Source: Solanum dulcamara (lineage: Eukaryota; Streptophyta; Magnoliopsida; Solanales; Solanaceae). From it: a stretch of 64,000 nt of DNA. Positions within the stretch are counted from its first letter, which is position 1. Each line of letters begins with the position of its first letter. Position numbers and translations under genes: made by a program. The notes below the pieces were generated by a model, which did no database searches, was not told the DNA's origin, and saw nothing but the letters and a program-made list of their open reading frames with translations. The stretch is taken from contig NC_077238.1 in the NCBI RefSeq assembly GCF_947179165.1, positions 37,623,793-37,687,792 of the forward strand. Reading direction: 5' to 3'. This document shows, one piece after another, positions 35,819 to 46,179 of the stretch.

Positions 35819-35921
35819 GGATGCGATCATACCTGTACTAATTCAGCGGACTCCGTCAAAACTCCAAAGTTAAGCGTGCTTGTGTAAGAGTAACACTGGG
35901 ATGGGTGACCCTCTGGGAAGT
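35819..35921 (+). pseudogene. 5S rRNA-like sequence inside element E
   Basis: The segment starts GGATGCGATCATACC, as plant 5S rRNA does, and runs collinear with it for about 103 of 120 bases, stopping after CTGGGAAGT. By hand against the consensus recalled from memory there are about 17 differences and no clear indel, mostly C/T and G/A transitions. The internal pol III promoter is well kept: box A as AAGTTAAGCGTGCTT (about 35868) and box C as GGGATGGGTGACC (about 35898). The 3' end, including the final stem strand, is missing, so the rRNA fold cannot close. It lies in the same orientation as E, in its interior and not in the LTR as in Cassandra elements. Confidence 0.85.
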
Positions 35922-36540
35922 GAAAAAGAGAATGAAACAAGTATGAAAAAAAGTGATTGTAAATGCGTGTTAGTACAATGACACATATAGGACAGAGTAA
36001 GCCAAGAGCAGAAAAGATTATGACTAAATTGGAACGCACCTCGTGCAAATGGCACAAAAATAATTATGTAGTCTATGAGCATTGGCATACTAAGACTAAG
36101 ATCAAGTGATTACTCGATAAAAAGAAATATAATGTGATTTCCATATTTAAAATGTATTAAAGAAAAGTGTAAGATAGTTCGAGGAAGAACTATTAAGATA
36201 TAATCAGTATTAAGGATAAAAGCCATAACGGAGTCCTGACCTCGACTGAAGGAGGTAAGCTTCTAGTATAGCGACGCTAAAACATTTTCTGAATTGCTCT
36301 AAGTACCTACACACGTTTGTGTAAGAATTACAATATAATGTATGGGAATAAAACTGGAAAGAAGATCTGAGTAAAAGCGCATGATAGCATACCTAAAGTG
36401 TTACAAGTTGGATTAAGAGGAGTTGTATAATAACTTAAACGAAATAGAGCATCAGAGACTTGATAGCCTATTACGAGGGATGGGAATCCCGACTCGGAAA
36501 TGGAAAGCAATTAATGTAGGTTATAGTGCAGGCTGACCTC

Positions 36541-36830
36541 GCACTCTACGGAAGTATAAGTTCATATAGGTTTTGATAAATAAGCTGATAGAATCAACAC
36601 ATTATCTTCCAGTTAGGAAGGTATATTCAGTGAAGGGCTATGCGAGATGATATAGCAAGGAAATAATAAGATTTCACGGGGTTCCCACATCTATTATCTC
36701 AGATAGGGAAGCTCAATTTATAGCTAACCGCTGGAGATCATTCCAGTAGGGATTGGGAACATAGATGAATCTTAGTACGACATTTCGCCCTTAGACTAAT
36801 GGATAGGCCCAGAGGGGAATCCAATAAATT
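36541..36830 (+). pseudogene. Element E, integrase core remnant
   Basis: In broken frames the + strand reads ESTHYLPVRKVYSVKGYA, then GVPTSIISDREAQF, then MNLSTTFRP. These are the middle and end of a gypsy integrase catalytic core, with the second catalytic Asp in ISDREAQF. The first Asp and the Glu-containing GQAER motif are lost or replaced by stops. It implies that E arose from a Pol-coding gypsy ancestor. Confidence 0.75.
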
Positions 36831-36879
36831 ATTGATGAAGTAAAGCTTATTCAGGGACAAACTATCGATTAGCAGCCTA

Positions 36880-37240
36880 GAGTCGGCAAGAAGGGGATAC
36901 ATTGGTCCTTCTCAGGTCATTTGTAGAATAGATAAAGCTGCCTATGAGTTGGACCTACCATCCGATTTGAAACAATACTTTCAGTTTTCACAGATCAATG
37001 CTCCGCGAATATATATGCGACCCTCCTAGAATATTCTTCATGGGTGAATTCTACATGAAAGGAAAGTTATCCTATGAGGGACAACCTATTGCCATCTGGG
37101 ATCGACAGATTAAAAGGCTGCGAAATAAGGACATAGCTTCTGTCAAGGAGCTATGGCGGAATAAGAATTGTGAAGAAATGACCTGGAAGCTGAAGAGGAC
37201 ATGAAACATAGGTATCCATACCTATTCCCGATGTCTACAG
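36880..37240 (+). pseudogene. Element E, Pol C-terminal tail remnant
   Basis: A degenerate AAYELDLPSDLK is followed by a 68-residue open stretch (36998-37201) with KLSYEGQPIAIWDRQIKRLRNKDIASVKELW and EEMTWKL. A YPYLFP-type ending lies near 37216-37236. This is the conserved C-terminus of chromovirus-like Pol (normally SYEEVPV-ILDRQVRKLRNKE-ASVKVLWRN). It is the only coding trace beside the integrase remnant. Confidence 0.8.
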
Positions 37241-37379
37241 GTAACCCCCACTCTTGGGACTCGTATATTAATTACTTGGATGAAAATGTATGTTATCATA
37301 ATAGAAAGGAATCTCCCTACAGTTTGTATAAAGTCTTAAGGGAAGTTTTACTCAACATTTAGGGACAAATGTTCTAAAT

Positions 37380-37389
37380 GGGGGAAGGA
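37380..37389 (+). other. Polypurine tract of element E
   Basis: GGGGGAAGGA lies immediately before the 3' LTR start at 37390. This is the expected primer for plus-strand DNA synthesis. Confidence 0.85.
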
Positions 37390-38682
37390 TGTTACACCCC
37401 ACCCTCTCGAGCTCGGAATGTCTTCTTAAGTTCCTTAGACATTATCATGTGAGCCGGATAAGCTACGACACTATCAAATGACTCTAAGGAAGGGAGAATG
37501 TGATATGATACCCCAAAGGAGGGAAGGTTGGAAATGATTTCATGAGAAGTTGGAAGGAGTTGGAGGCTAAGTAAAGAGTCGTAGGACTCAATTTACCTAC
37601 GTAAGCTAGAAATTTGGAAGCCTTACATACTTAAGTTACATGAGTACGTACCAAGATTACGTAGCATGGATTACATAGGTACGTAAAATAAGACGAGATT
37701 ACGAACCCACGAGGTAAAGGAGAGAATGACACATGGCAGTATCGGGAAATGACACGTGGCAGCAGGTGACCCATCTACTTGGGATCAAGTAGGTGACCCA
37801 CCTGCTTGGGGGGCTATATCCGATATTGGTTGGACTTTCACCCCTAGCCACAATTCATCCCCGTATTTTTCCAGTGGACCCCACTGCCACATGGCAACCC
37901 CTAGTTGGCAGCATGTTACGGTGGCCAATTATGGCTTAACATGTGTCACCCTAAGGGGATGACACGTGTCACCTCCAAGGAAGCCCATATACACATGTTA
38001 AAGTGACTCTTACCTTCAGTTACATTATCCAAAACCTTCATCAAAACACCAAAAAATTCAGCAACACAAAGAAAAGAAAACCCTAAGCTAAGAGAGAAAA
38101 GGGTGACGACCTAGAAGGAAAAATAAGGTAAGTCCCGATTTTGTTCTGTAAAATAATTATCTAGCATATACCACGATTTAATGGAGTTATTATAAGTATA
38201 AAATCATGGCTTGGTGCTTCCAAAATGGACAGCAAGCAGTCCACGCAGTTTCAGCGCGACTAAAGAAGTTCTGAGGCGCAATTTTGGCGAGTTTAGGCCA
38301 ATTTCGGGAAAGGTAAGGTATTTTCTTCTAATTTGAAGTTTATGGGGTTGTTATTTAGTGTATTATATACATTTTATACTGCTGGAAGTTTAAATAAAGT
38401 TGTGGGAATGCTCGATAAAAGAAACAATCGTAATTGAAGTCGTCGTAGTTAAATTGTAGTTGAAACGAGGCGTTGTGTGTGTGGAGGCTGCTGCTGGTTG
38501 TGTGGTGTGTATTTCAGGGACCAAATGTGTCCTAAAATATGTGTGATATCTTCTTATTGTAGCCACATTACCCCCCTTCTTCGTATGGTTAAAGGTTTCA
38601 CAAAATAGAAACTAGAAACCCTATTTTGGATATCGTAATTTCAAGCGAGTCGTTCGGAGGTTGTAATGTATAATGTTGCCAA

Positions 38683-38686
<4 letters not shown>

Positions 38687-38731
<45 letters not shown>
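38687..38731. repeat. (TA)n microsatellite in 3' LTR of element E
   Basis: About 22 TA dinucleotides. The same site in the 5' LTR has only a handful, so the tract expanded after insertion. Confidence 0.95.
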
Positions 38732-38734
<3 letters not shown>

Positions 38735-39709
38735 CTTATGGTTATTTTTTTGGTTGGATGTAAGTACTATAGATGTAATTGGTAATTCGGATAGGGCACA
38801 TTATAGAGGACGTGCTGCCCGATTTTCGTTAACGCCTTAACTAGCTAAAGAACTAGTCGGGAAGATAAGCGAGGGGTTGAGTTCTATGAATACTTATATA
38901 TAACCTAAGATGCTGGAAAGCCAAGAATTATTAATAATCGTGTTGCTTTTATATTACTTAGGTTTAGAGAAGGACGAGATGGAAGAGATAAAGAGTAACC
39001 CGTAAGAGGTATGTCAAACTTTCTCTTGGCATGTTTTTGGCATAGGTATGTAAACTATTCTTATTTATTTTGGCATGTATTATATATAAGTTATGAATGG
39101 TTTGTATATGGAAGTTGGGGATAATTCCATTCATAAAGCTCAGAATACAGTTCATAATTTTTATCCACTTCGTAATGGTAGAACTCCTGTAATAGTTGAG
39201 CTATTGCCTTTTTAAGGCTTCTATAGGATAAATGGTAATATATGTAGAGCCTATTGTCTCGTGTTCACTTCTAAATGCTAAGGCTTTTAAGGTAGCTGAG
39301 CTATCACCCTCGGTCCTTCTATACAGGAAATAGTAACTGGATTCATGGGAAGCATGAACTATAACTCCTATTCATTTCTTAATATAAAAGTTCTTGAAGT
39401 AGCTGAACTGCTACCCTCGAGTCCCTATATGATGAATACTAATTGAATGTATGAGCTCCCGTGCCTAACAAATCTATAATGACAAGTGTCTCTGATTGCA
39501 TAAGCTATTTGGTATTACCTTAATAAAAGTCTAGGACTCTTGAGACTCCATCGATATGGCCCCTAATGGAATTTAGAGGATACTTGAGATGATGATCATT
39601 TTGATCCTCAAATGATAGTCCATGACGATTGTTATATCGAGTCTCAGATGATGAGCTAATTGCATATGGTTCCTCGTTCCTCTACTCATGCAGGCTATTA
39701 ATACATCAC

Positions 39710-40145
39710 TCACCATATTCCATGAAGGGCCATGCAGGATAAACTCACCATGCCCCATGAAGCACTGGGCATGATAAATTCACCGCGTCCCATCAAGGGC
39801 CAGGCATGATAAATGATAAAATACTTATTCACCACATCCAATGAAGGGTCGGGCATGATATATGATGAAATAATTATTTACCGTGTCCTATGAAGGGTCG
39901 GGCATGATATATGATGAAATAATCATTCACTGCATCCCATGAAGGGTCGGGCATGATATATGATGAAATGATTATTCACTACATCCCATGAAGGGCTACG
40001 CATGATATTGATAAAATGATTATTCACCGCATCCCATGAAGGGTCGAGCATGATATATAATGAAATGATTATTCACCACATCCCATGAAGGGTCGGGCAT
40101 GATACACAATAAAATGACAGCTTCACTGAGTCCCTCACAAAAGGG
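39710..40145 (+). repeat. Tandem repeat in 3' LTR of element E
   Basis: This is the counterpart of 32511-32940, with units of the form CATCCCATGAAGGGTCGGGC and an ATGATATATGATGAAATGATTATT spacer. About ten units are visible. Individual units differ from those in the 5' LTR. Confidence 0.8.
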
Positions 40146-41914
40146 TCGTATGTAATCTATAGGCATGCATGTGGAAATATAGTGACACACTTATAGCACC
40201 AAGTCCCATAACGGGCCAGGAATGGTATGTAAGGAAGGTATGCATGCCCTCATGTCATAAGATAAAGGTAGAGAAATTTGTTAACTGTTATATTTGTTTC
40301 CTGCATCCCTACTTCAGTTGTTAGCTCAGTTATATGTTATACTTTATATACTCAGTACATATATCATACTGACCCTTCGTTCTCCAGGGGGCTGCATTGT
40401 ATGCCCGCAGGTACAACTGTTCATTTTGGAGATCCGCCAGCTTAGGGTTTCTACTCAACGATGTTGGAAGCACTCTACTGTTCTGAAGCCTAACTTTTGA
40501 TACTGGTCATGTAATATGTATATATTTATATATGCAGGGGTACGGCAGGGGCCCTATCCCGCCATATGTTGCTATTACTATTCCTAGAGGTCTTTAGACA
40601 TATGGATGTGGTTTGTTTATGAGTTTGTTTTGACTGTGCCTATATGGTGTATTATAAATGTTTTTATGTTATGGCAGCCTCATCGGCTTATGTGCCCTTT
40701 CATGATATGATATGAATGAAAGAGGCTACATGTACATGAACAAACTGTAAACTATTGAGGTTTTTGTGTACAGTATCACATCATACACGGTTCAACTTAA
40801 GTGTAGCTTATAGATATGGATAAGGGGGTCCAGGTTGGATCCCAGTCGCGGCCTACGGGGTTGGGTCATGACAATATTGTAATAAATTATTGTATTAAAC
40901 CTCTCTTAACTAAATGATTGAGAAATTTATTGGTTGAAAGTATTGGTTTGATAGAACAAATGAGTTGAAAAAAGTCCAAAAGAGACTAACGATTTGGTTT
41001 CATTCTTATTGATTGTATTATGAGTTTTAGTCTTAGGAGGAGAGGATTGAATCGTTAAAGTCGGATGTTTCCCAAATTATTATCTTGACATAATAGGACT
41101 TTATTGATTATAGATCCATGATTGTTGGTTCGTTCTTACCCTTGCAAGGTATGGACAGACGTGACAACAACGTCGGCTTGTTGTACTATCACTGTTCATT
41201 TGTGATGGTTGTCGGATAAGAGAAAATCTCATATAGGTCTTAATAGTACTCTAATTAGATTAGATTGGATTCTATAGGATGGGTCTTTGTTTAAGTATTA
41301 CTCTTGTTTAGACTTAGGAAAATCTTGATTGAGTTGTTCATCTTTCTAATTTGAGAATTCTGAGTTGATTTGATTCTACATTGATGCATGTTTCATTTTG
41401 CTATATTACATACTCGTACATTCTATGTACTGACGTTCATCTAAGCCTGGATCATTTCATGATGCAGAGACAGGTAATAGAGATCATCAAGAGGTGCATC
41501 ATTGAGGATCTATTCGCATTCAGCTATTGGGTGAGTCCTGCCTACTTTCGGAGGATACCACATTTATCTTTCTAGCTTTTGAGTTAGCTTTTCTTTATTT
41601 AATTTGAGGTGGACATGAGCATGTTATCGGCACCATTTAAACAGTTGATAGAGGCTTTATAAATGAGATTGTCGATGTTATCTATTAGTTTTGTTATTGG
41701 CTAGTTTCATTCATACTATTCATATTAATTTGATTAATAAGAAATACGTGTTGGCCTTTGGCCTTATTTTATAAGTAGTATTCCTAATGAGTTGAGTATT
41801 TCGCTGATAGAATGTGATTGAATGAGCTTGTGATTAGACTAAGTGGTTCTCTTGAGGACCAATAATGGTCTTCGAGTGTCAGTCACATCTATGGTACCCT
41901 CCCGAGATGTGACA

Positions 41915-42682
41915 TTATAATTGTTAAATTTTAAGAAAAAGGATGGTTGAGTGAAAAAGATGATCAATGATAGCTACAAAGTGATGAAAAAACCCTCTTT
42001 GATAAAATGAAACATGAATACAAAAAGAGAATAAAAAAGTGAAATATTCTTGATGAGATAAAATTACTAGTGAAATAATTATTGAAGAAAGGGACAAAAG
42101 AAGGACATAAAAATAATGGGTGATGAAATCTTAAAGTTCAAAGTGCTTAAGGAAGTGTAAGTCGCTATTACATAGTTTTCTACCCATCCCCCAGCCTATA
42201 TTACAACCCGTTAAAAGGTACTATTTGATTCTATTCGAACATGCTTAATTAGTGGAGATCTAAATAATGGGTAAGCATATGGTTCTTTGTGCATACATGT
42301 GAATTCTTTTGAGAGTGTGAGAGTTTTTCTTTGATGTTAAGTCCTTAATTTATATTCAATCTTCTAAATTGAGTGTGTGGACTATTTCTTCTTGTGAGGA
42401 CAACTTTTTCATGATAGATAGGTGATTTTATTAGCTTTCTTTGATAGAGTAGGTGAACAAACCTAATTTGACGACTTAGAGTCTATTTTTGAGGTCGAGA
42501 GTTTAGAAATTTGTTGTTTTATTGTATATCTTGTATAATGATTGAGAAGTGTACTTGCTGTGTTTGAAATTTTTGTACAACCTAATTGTTTGTATCAACA
42601 AAGTGGTGGTGTTCCTAGTTTTATTTTTTTAATGAGCTTTAATGTTTGATTGACGACGAATAAAAGTTTAAGTGTGGGGTGG
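41915..42682 (+). mobile_element. 3' untranslated part of an older Tat/Ogre-like element (tentative)
   Basis: AT-rich sequence without readable frames. It ends in AAAAGTTTAAGTGTGGGGTGG, which resembles the polypurine tract and lead-in of Tat/Ogre or Athila elements. The gypsy 3' LTR ending at 41914 is inserted in or joined to it. The call rests mainly on that final motif. Confidence 0.4.
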
Positions 42683-43255
42683 TGATGTGAGGCAAAAAAT
42701 ATATAATTTTAGTCATTATTTGCCTCACATTTAGTATTTTTATTGGTCCTTTTTGGGCATTAATTTTATGGATTGTGTTAAATATTGTATTTTATTTATA
42801 AGATTAATTTGAGGCAAAAAGAAAAAAATTTAGAGCCAAAATAAATTAAAAATAAAATATTAAAAAAGAAAATCAAGCAAACAACTTAATGGAAGGATTT
42901 TAATATTACATTAATTTGTTTATATAAGGAAATAGTTTGCAAAGGAAAAAATCATTTGCAATGTGGGAACCATTAATGGCAGCAGCAACAAACATTGAAG
43001 ACGGCTCCAGTAAAGTGTACACAGTGCACGAAGCCCAATTTCTTTTGGGTTTTGGATTTCCCAATTAGTTTTGGACTCAGATATTTTAATTACGGTTTTT
43101 TTCTACACATATAAATAGTCCAAAAAATTAGGTTTAAACAATTAAATTTTGACCTGGGGCTATTTTCTTCTTTTTTTCTTAAAACATTAGTAGATAAACA
43201 CCCTTGTTCTGGGGCTGCGATTACGAGCGATGGTTTAATATCAATTTCTTTGGAT
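42683..43255 (+). mobile_element. LTR fragment following the Tat/Ogre-like tract (tentative)
   Basis: It starts near TGATGTGAGGC after the purine-rich AGTGTGGGGTGG. A clear TATA box TATAAATAG is at 43110-43118, in an upstream context rich in pyrimidines, as in an LTR U3/R region. The right side is lost where minus-strand gypsy protease sequence begins at about 43260. Confidence 0.4.
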
Positions 43256-43259
43256 GGAA

Positions 43260-43642
43260 ATTCGTGTTGGTATCCCAAATAAAAGCCAAATAAAATATAC
43301 ATACCTTATCAATCAATCTCTGAACATGCATATATGAGATGACCTTACTAGGATAAGAAATCCTAGTACCCTTCCACTTGACCCTCGAGACACCAGGTAT
43401 CGCTAAGGTAACATTCTTGGCATAGCGATAAATAATAGCATGATATAGAAAAAGCCAATCTATACCCAATATCAGATCAAATTCTACCATCCCCAGAATA
43501 TTCATGTCTACCCAAGTATCATATTAGGCTAAAGAAACAAATTAGTATCGATACACTCGATCCACTACTAAGGGCTCACCCATGTGTGTAGAAACATGAA
43601 TAGGCATGGACATGCGATCACAAGATAAATCAAACCCAGATG
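43260..43642 (-). pseudogene. Gypsy aspartic protease fragment (minus strand)
   Basis: Reading leftwards from 43642, the minus strand gives DLSCDRMSMPIHVST, then MVEFDLILGIDWLFLYHAII, then NVTLAIPG and GTRISYPSKVISY. These are the C-terminal half of gypsy retropepsin and the linker toward RT (DFDVILGMDWL...VTLAMPG). Stops break it upstream of the 94-residue open part (43221-43505). The active-site half is not present: element 2 is inserted at 43643. The left side is truncated against an LTR fragment, so RT is absent. Confidence 0.8.
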
Positions 43643-43761
43643 TGTCATTACCCGATTTCCCAAGTCATGATTGCACCTAGTATCAACCCACTAGTAGGTA
43701 AGCCTAACCCCATAGTCTGGAACCATAGGCAACAGACCATCATAAGCGGAAGAGAAGAAGC

Positions 43762-43762
<1 letters not shown>

Positions 43763-43802
<40 letters not shown>

Positions 43803-43812
43803 TAATAATAAT
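43763..43812. repeat. (AAT)n microsatellite in element 2 3' LTR
   Basis: About 15 AAT trinucleotides with one slip. The 61-residue frame rich in Asn over it is an artefact. Confidence 0.95.
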
Positions 43813-46179
43813 TATTAAAGAATAATAACACCAATACAACAAGATAACCTCCAAAACCTGGTATCAGTCGGTAGTCGAGCTACTAAGCCAAATAAAAAAG
43901 GACAAGATTTATACAAAAAACATAATAGTAATAGTAATACAGACCGTCTCTGATTACAAAATAAAGACTAGTCCAAGTCTAAAATGAAGGGACATAGGCA
44001 ACTTTGAATGCCAAGATCTCACCCAAGTCTCCAAAATCTTAGAGCTGCACTGCACGATACCTAAATCAGTAGCGAAAACCCATACTATGATCTGCAGGAT
44101 GTAGAAGTATAGTATGAGTACCAACAAGTGGCACTCAGTAGGCATCATTTGAATAAGCTCCAAAGACAAAGTAAATATAAAGAACATATAAGAAAGGAAT
44201 ATATATCACAAGTAACTAATAAGAATAATACAGAATCTTGCAATAAGAAACATCAGAAATAATAAAGAGAGAGATAGGAAACAAGCAAGGAAACCAAGCA
44301 CGTACCTGGTGGCGCCAGCCCAAGACCTAAACACGATGATACATTACCAAAGGGGGAACCACTAAGTGACAACTAACTAATCGAAGTAAACACAAATATC
44401 ACATAAAGGCTCAAAGGACAGTATCAACAAAATCCCTATGCAAAGGTTAGATAAATAAGAACAAGGGCAGTAACTACCTCCAACAAGAGACCACCTTTTT
44501 ATACCGCCACAAGTTTGCAAATAGTAAGACAATATTTTCCGAGCCCTTGTGTGCCTAGGAAGTTCACTCACAAATAGATAAACTCGCACGACATCCCATA
44601 CTACCGATAGGTACAAACAACTATGGTGGTGATAAGCAATGCATATACGAATGAGAGTCATGCAATAAAACCAGTAGTACCATTAGTGCCAAGTGCCTCA
44701 TACCAAGATATATACACCTACTTCCAGTTCCATCTAGGAAGTAGGACTCATGCGCTTCACTAGGATCACCATGGGGGGCTCAGGAATGCCTCTATATACC
44801 TGCTTGGTTCCGATCTACGTGTTATATAAATATAGATATCAATATGCATGTCTGATCATCAAAATATGCTACGTCACAGTGATCGGAGATAAAAAGTTGA
44901 ATCAGCATAGAAAGGGATGGAAATCTCTACGACTAGATAGTAAAATAAAAATAAGCACATCCTCGATACCTTGCATCAATATAATAAAATAAACACATCC
45001 TCGATGCCTCCATTCCATTAAAAATAGTAGTAATAAAGGTAGTACGTCCCCCATTCGAAAATCAAAATAAAATACTTTAGGTTATAATCTAGCTTTCTCA
45101 AATCAATGACAAGAACCAATACAAGTACTAGGGCCGACTACATCTGTAAGAAAACTACGATCCAATGCAATGCATGCCACCACCAGCACCCAACCAACAT
45201 GCACAATCACATACAATAATGACTCCATAAACACCTTGCCTTCTAGAGCATGTAAACTGGACTAACAAATGCAACCGACCTCCAATCAAGGCCTATAGCT
45301 CAACTCTACTCCTTTAACTCAATCACAAGGGCAAAAAAGAAACTCAGCCCTAGCTGGGTAACAAGGGGGAGGAAATAAGGAAATAGGTGCTCAGCTAGTC
45401 AATCAATACCTCTATATCCAACAAGTACTACAACCTCGAGAATACCACCAAAGCTAACCCCACCAAATGGCAATAAGAAAGCATCAACAATTCTAGCTCT
45501 AAATCCATAAATGGTATCTGACAGTAATTTACAAGCTTAACTAGGTGAAAACCTACACCAAGGCTCCTACATAAGTGTGCTATAAAAATGAAGTACAATC
45601 AAAAGAAAGGAGACCGTAGCCTACCTTGAAGCCTAACATACTTGATCCAAGTCCACTTCCTAGTATCTTTTCTCTCTAAAAACAACTCCAAATGCCTCTA
45701 CGTTATCAAAATGGTGATCATCTAAACAATACAAACATTTTAGAACTAAAATCGCATTTTTTGGAGACGGACCCAAAATTGGATGAAAAAAACAAATTGT
45801 GGGACTTGCAATGGAAATCTAAAAAAAGAACTCCGTAAAAATATTCTAAATACATTATTGAGCTTGTACCCTAAAATGAGGCATAAATCGATGCTCAAAG
45901 CCAGAGAAAACAGCCAAATAAATAATTTCACCATTAAAGCCCTAACTAAGTTTGGGCAACCCCTTTGGGAAAGAAATTCCCTTACTACCTTGCTTTCCAA
46001 AGCTCCCGAACACTCCCACACGTATCCAAGAACATCATGAACACCCAGGACTTGAAATCGCCTCAATCAGAGCTCCCACTCTCAAGAAATTGCATTTTGA
46101 AATTTGAGGAAAATTATTCAAAATGGGTCTTAAAGTGACGCTCTCGTGTCGCAAAAGCGAACACGAAGGTCACTTAAGC

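Larger units (their letters stand above)
33695..36540 (+). mobile_element. Element E, internal non-coding part (LARD-like)
   Basis: About 2.8 kb follow the primer site with no readable Gag, protease or RT in any frame. The + strand is purine-rich, which is why many short minus-strand frames appear; none resembles a known protein. With 3.4-kb LTRs this fits the large retrotransposon derivative (LARD) pattern: long LTRs and a mainly non-coding interior. It contains a TA/TG microsatellite (34132-34172) and a 5S rRNA-like sequence (35819-35921). Confidence 0.65.
37390..40873 (+). mobile_element. Element E, 3' LTR (3.5 kb)
   Basis: It begins TGTTACACCCCACCC and ends GGTTGGGTCATGACA. It is followed by ATATT, partner of ATGTT before the 5' LTR. 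It aligns end to end with 30284-33678. Differences include a longer (TA)n tract (38687-38731 against a short run near 31523) and an extra segment near 37801-37870. No genes. Confidence 0.85.
29113..41914 (+). mobile_element. 3' LTR of the gypsy (chromovirus-like) element, split by element E
   Basis: The LTR begins TTTAACACCCCGTG (TG decayed to TT) and ends GAGATGTGACA at 41914. It is interrupted by the complete element E (30284-40873). The two parts, 29113-30283 and 40879-41914, add to about 2.2 kb. The part from 29195 to 29705 is crowded with CTATGA/TCATAG and ACTCATAGA-type motifs. No genes. The 5' LTR of this element is absent, so it cannot be dated by LTR comparison. Confidence 0.7.

Noticed and set aside
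35819..35921. 5S-like sequence as a functional 5S gene or as a TFIIIA-type 5S-mimic exon
   Set aside because: The 3' end is missing, about 17 positions differ, there is no tandem 5S spacer, and no TFIIIA zinc-finger exons lie nearby.
45746..46066. Overlapping frames on both strands (106 and 85 residues)
   Set aside because: Both lie in LTR sequence of element 2. The aligned positions in element 1 have stops and no domain is seen.
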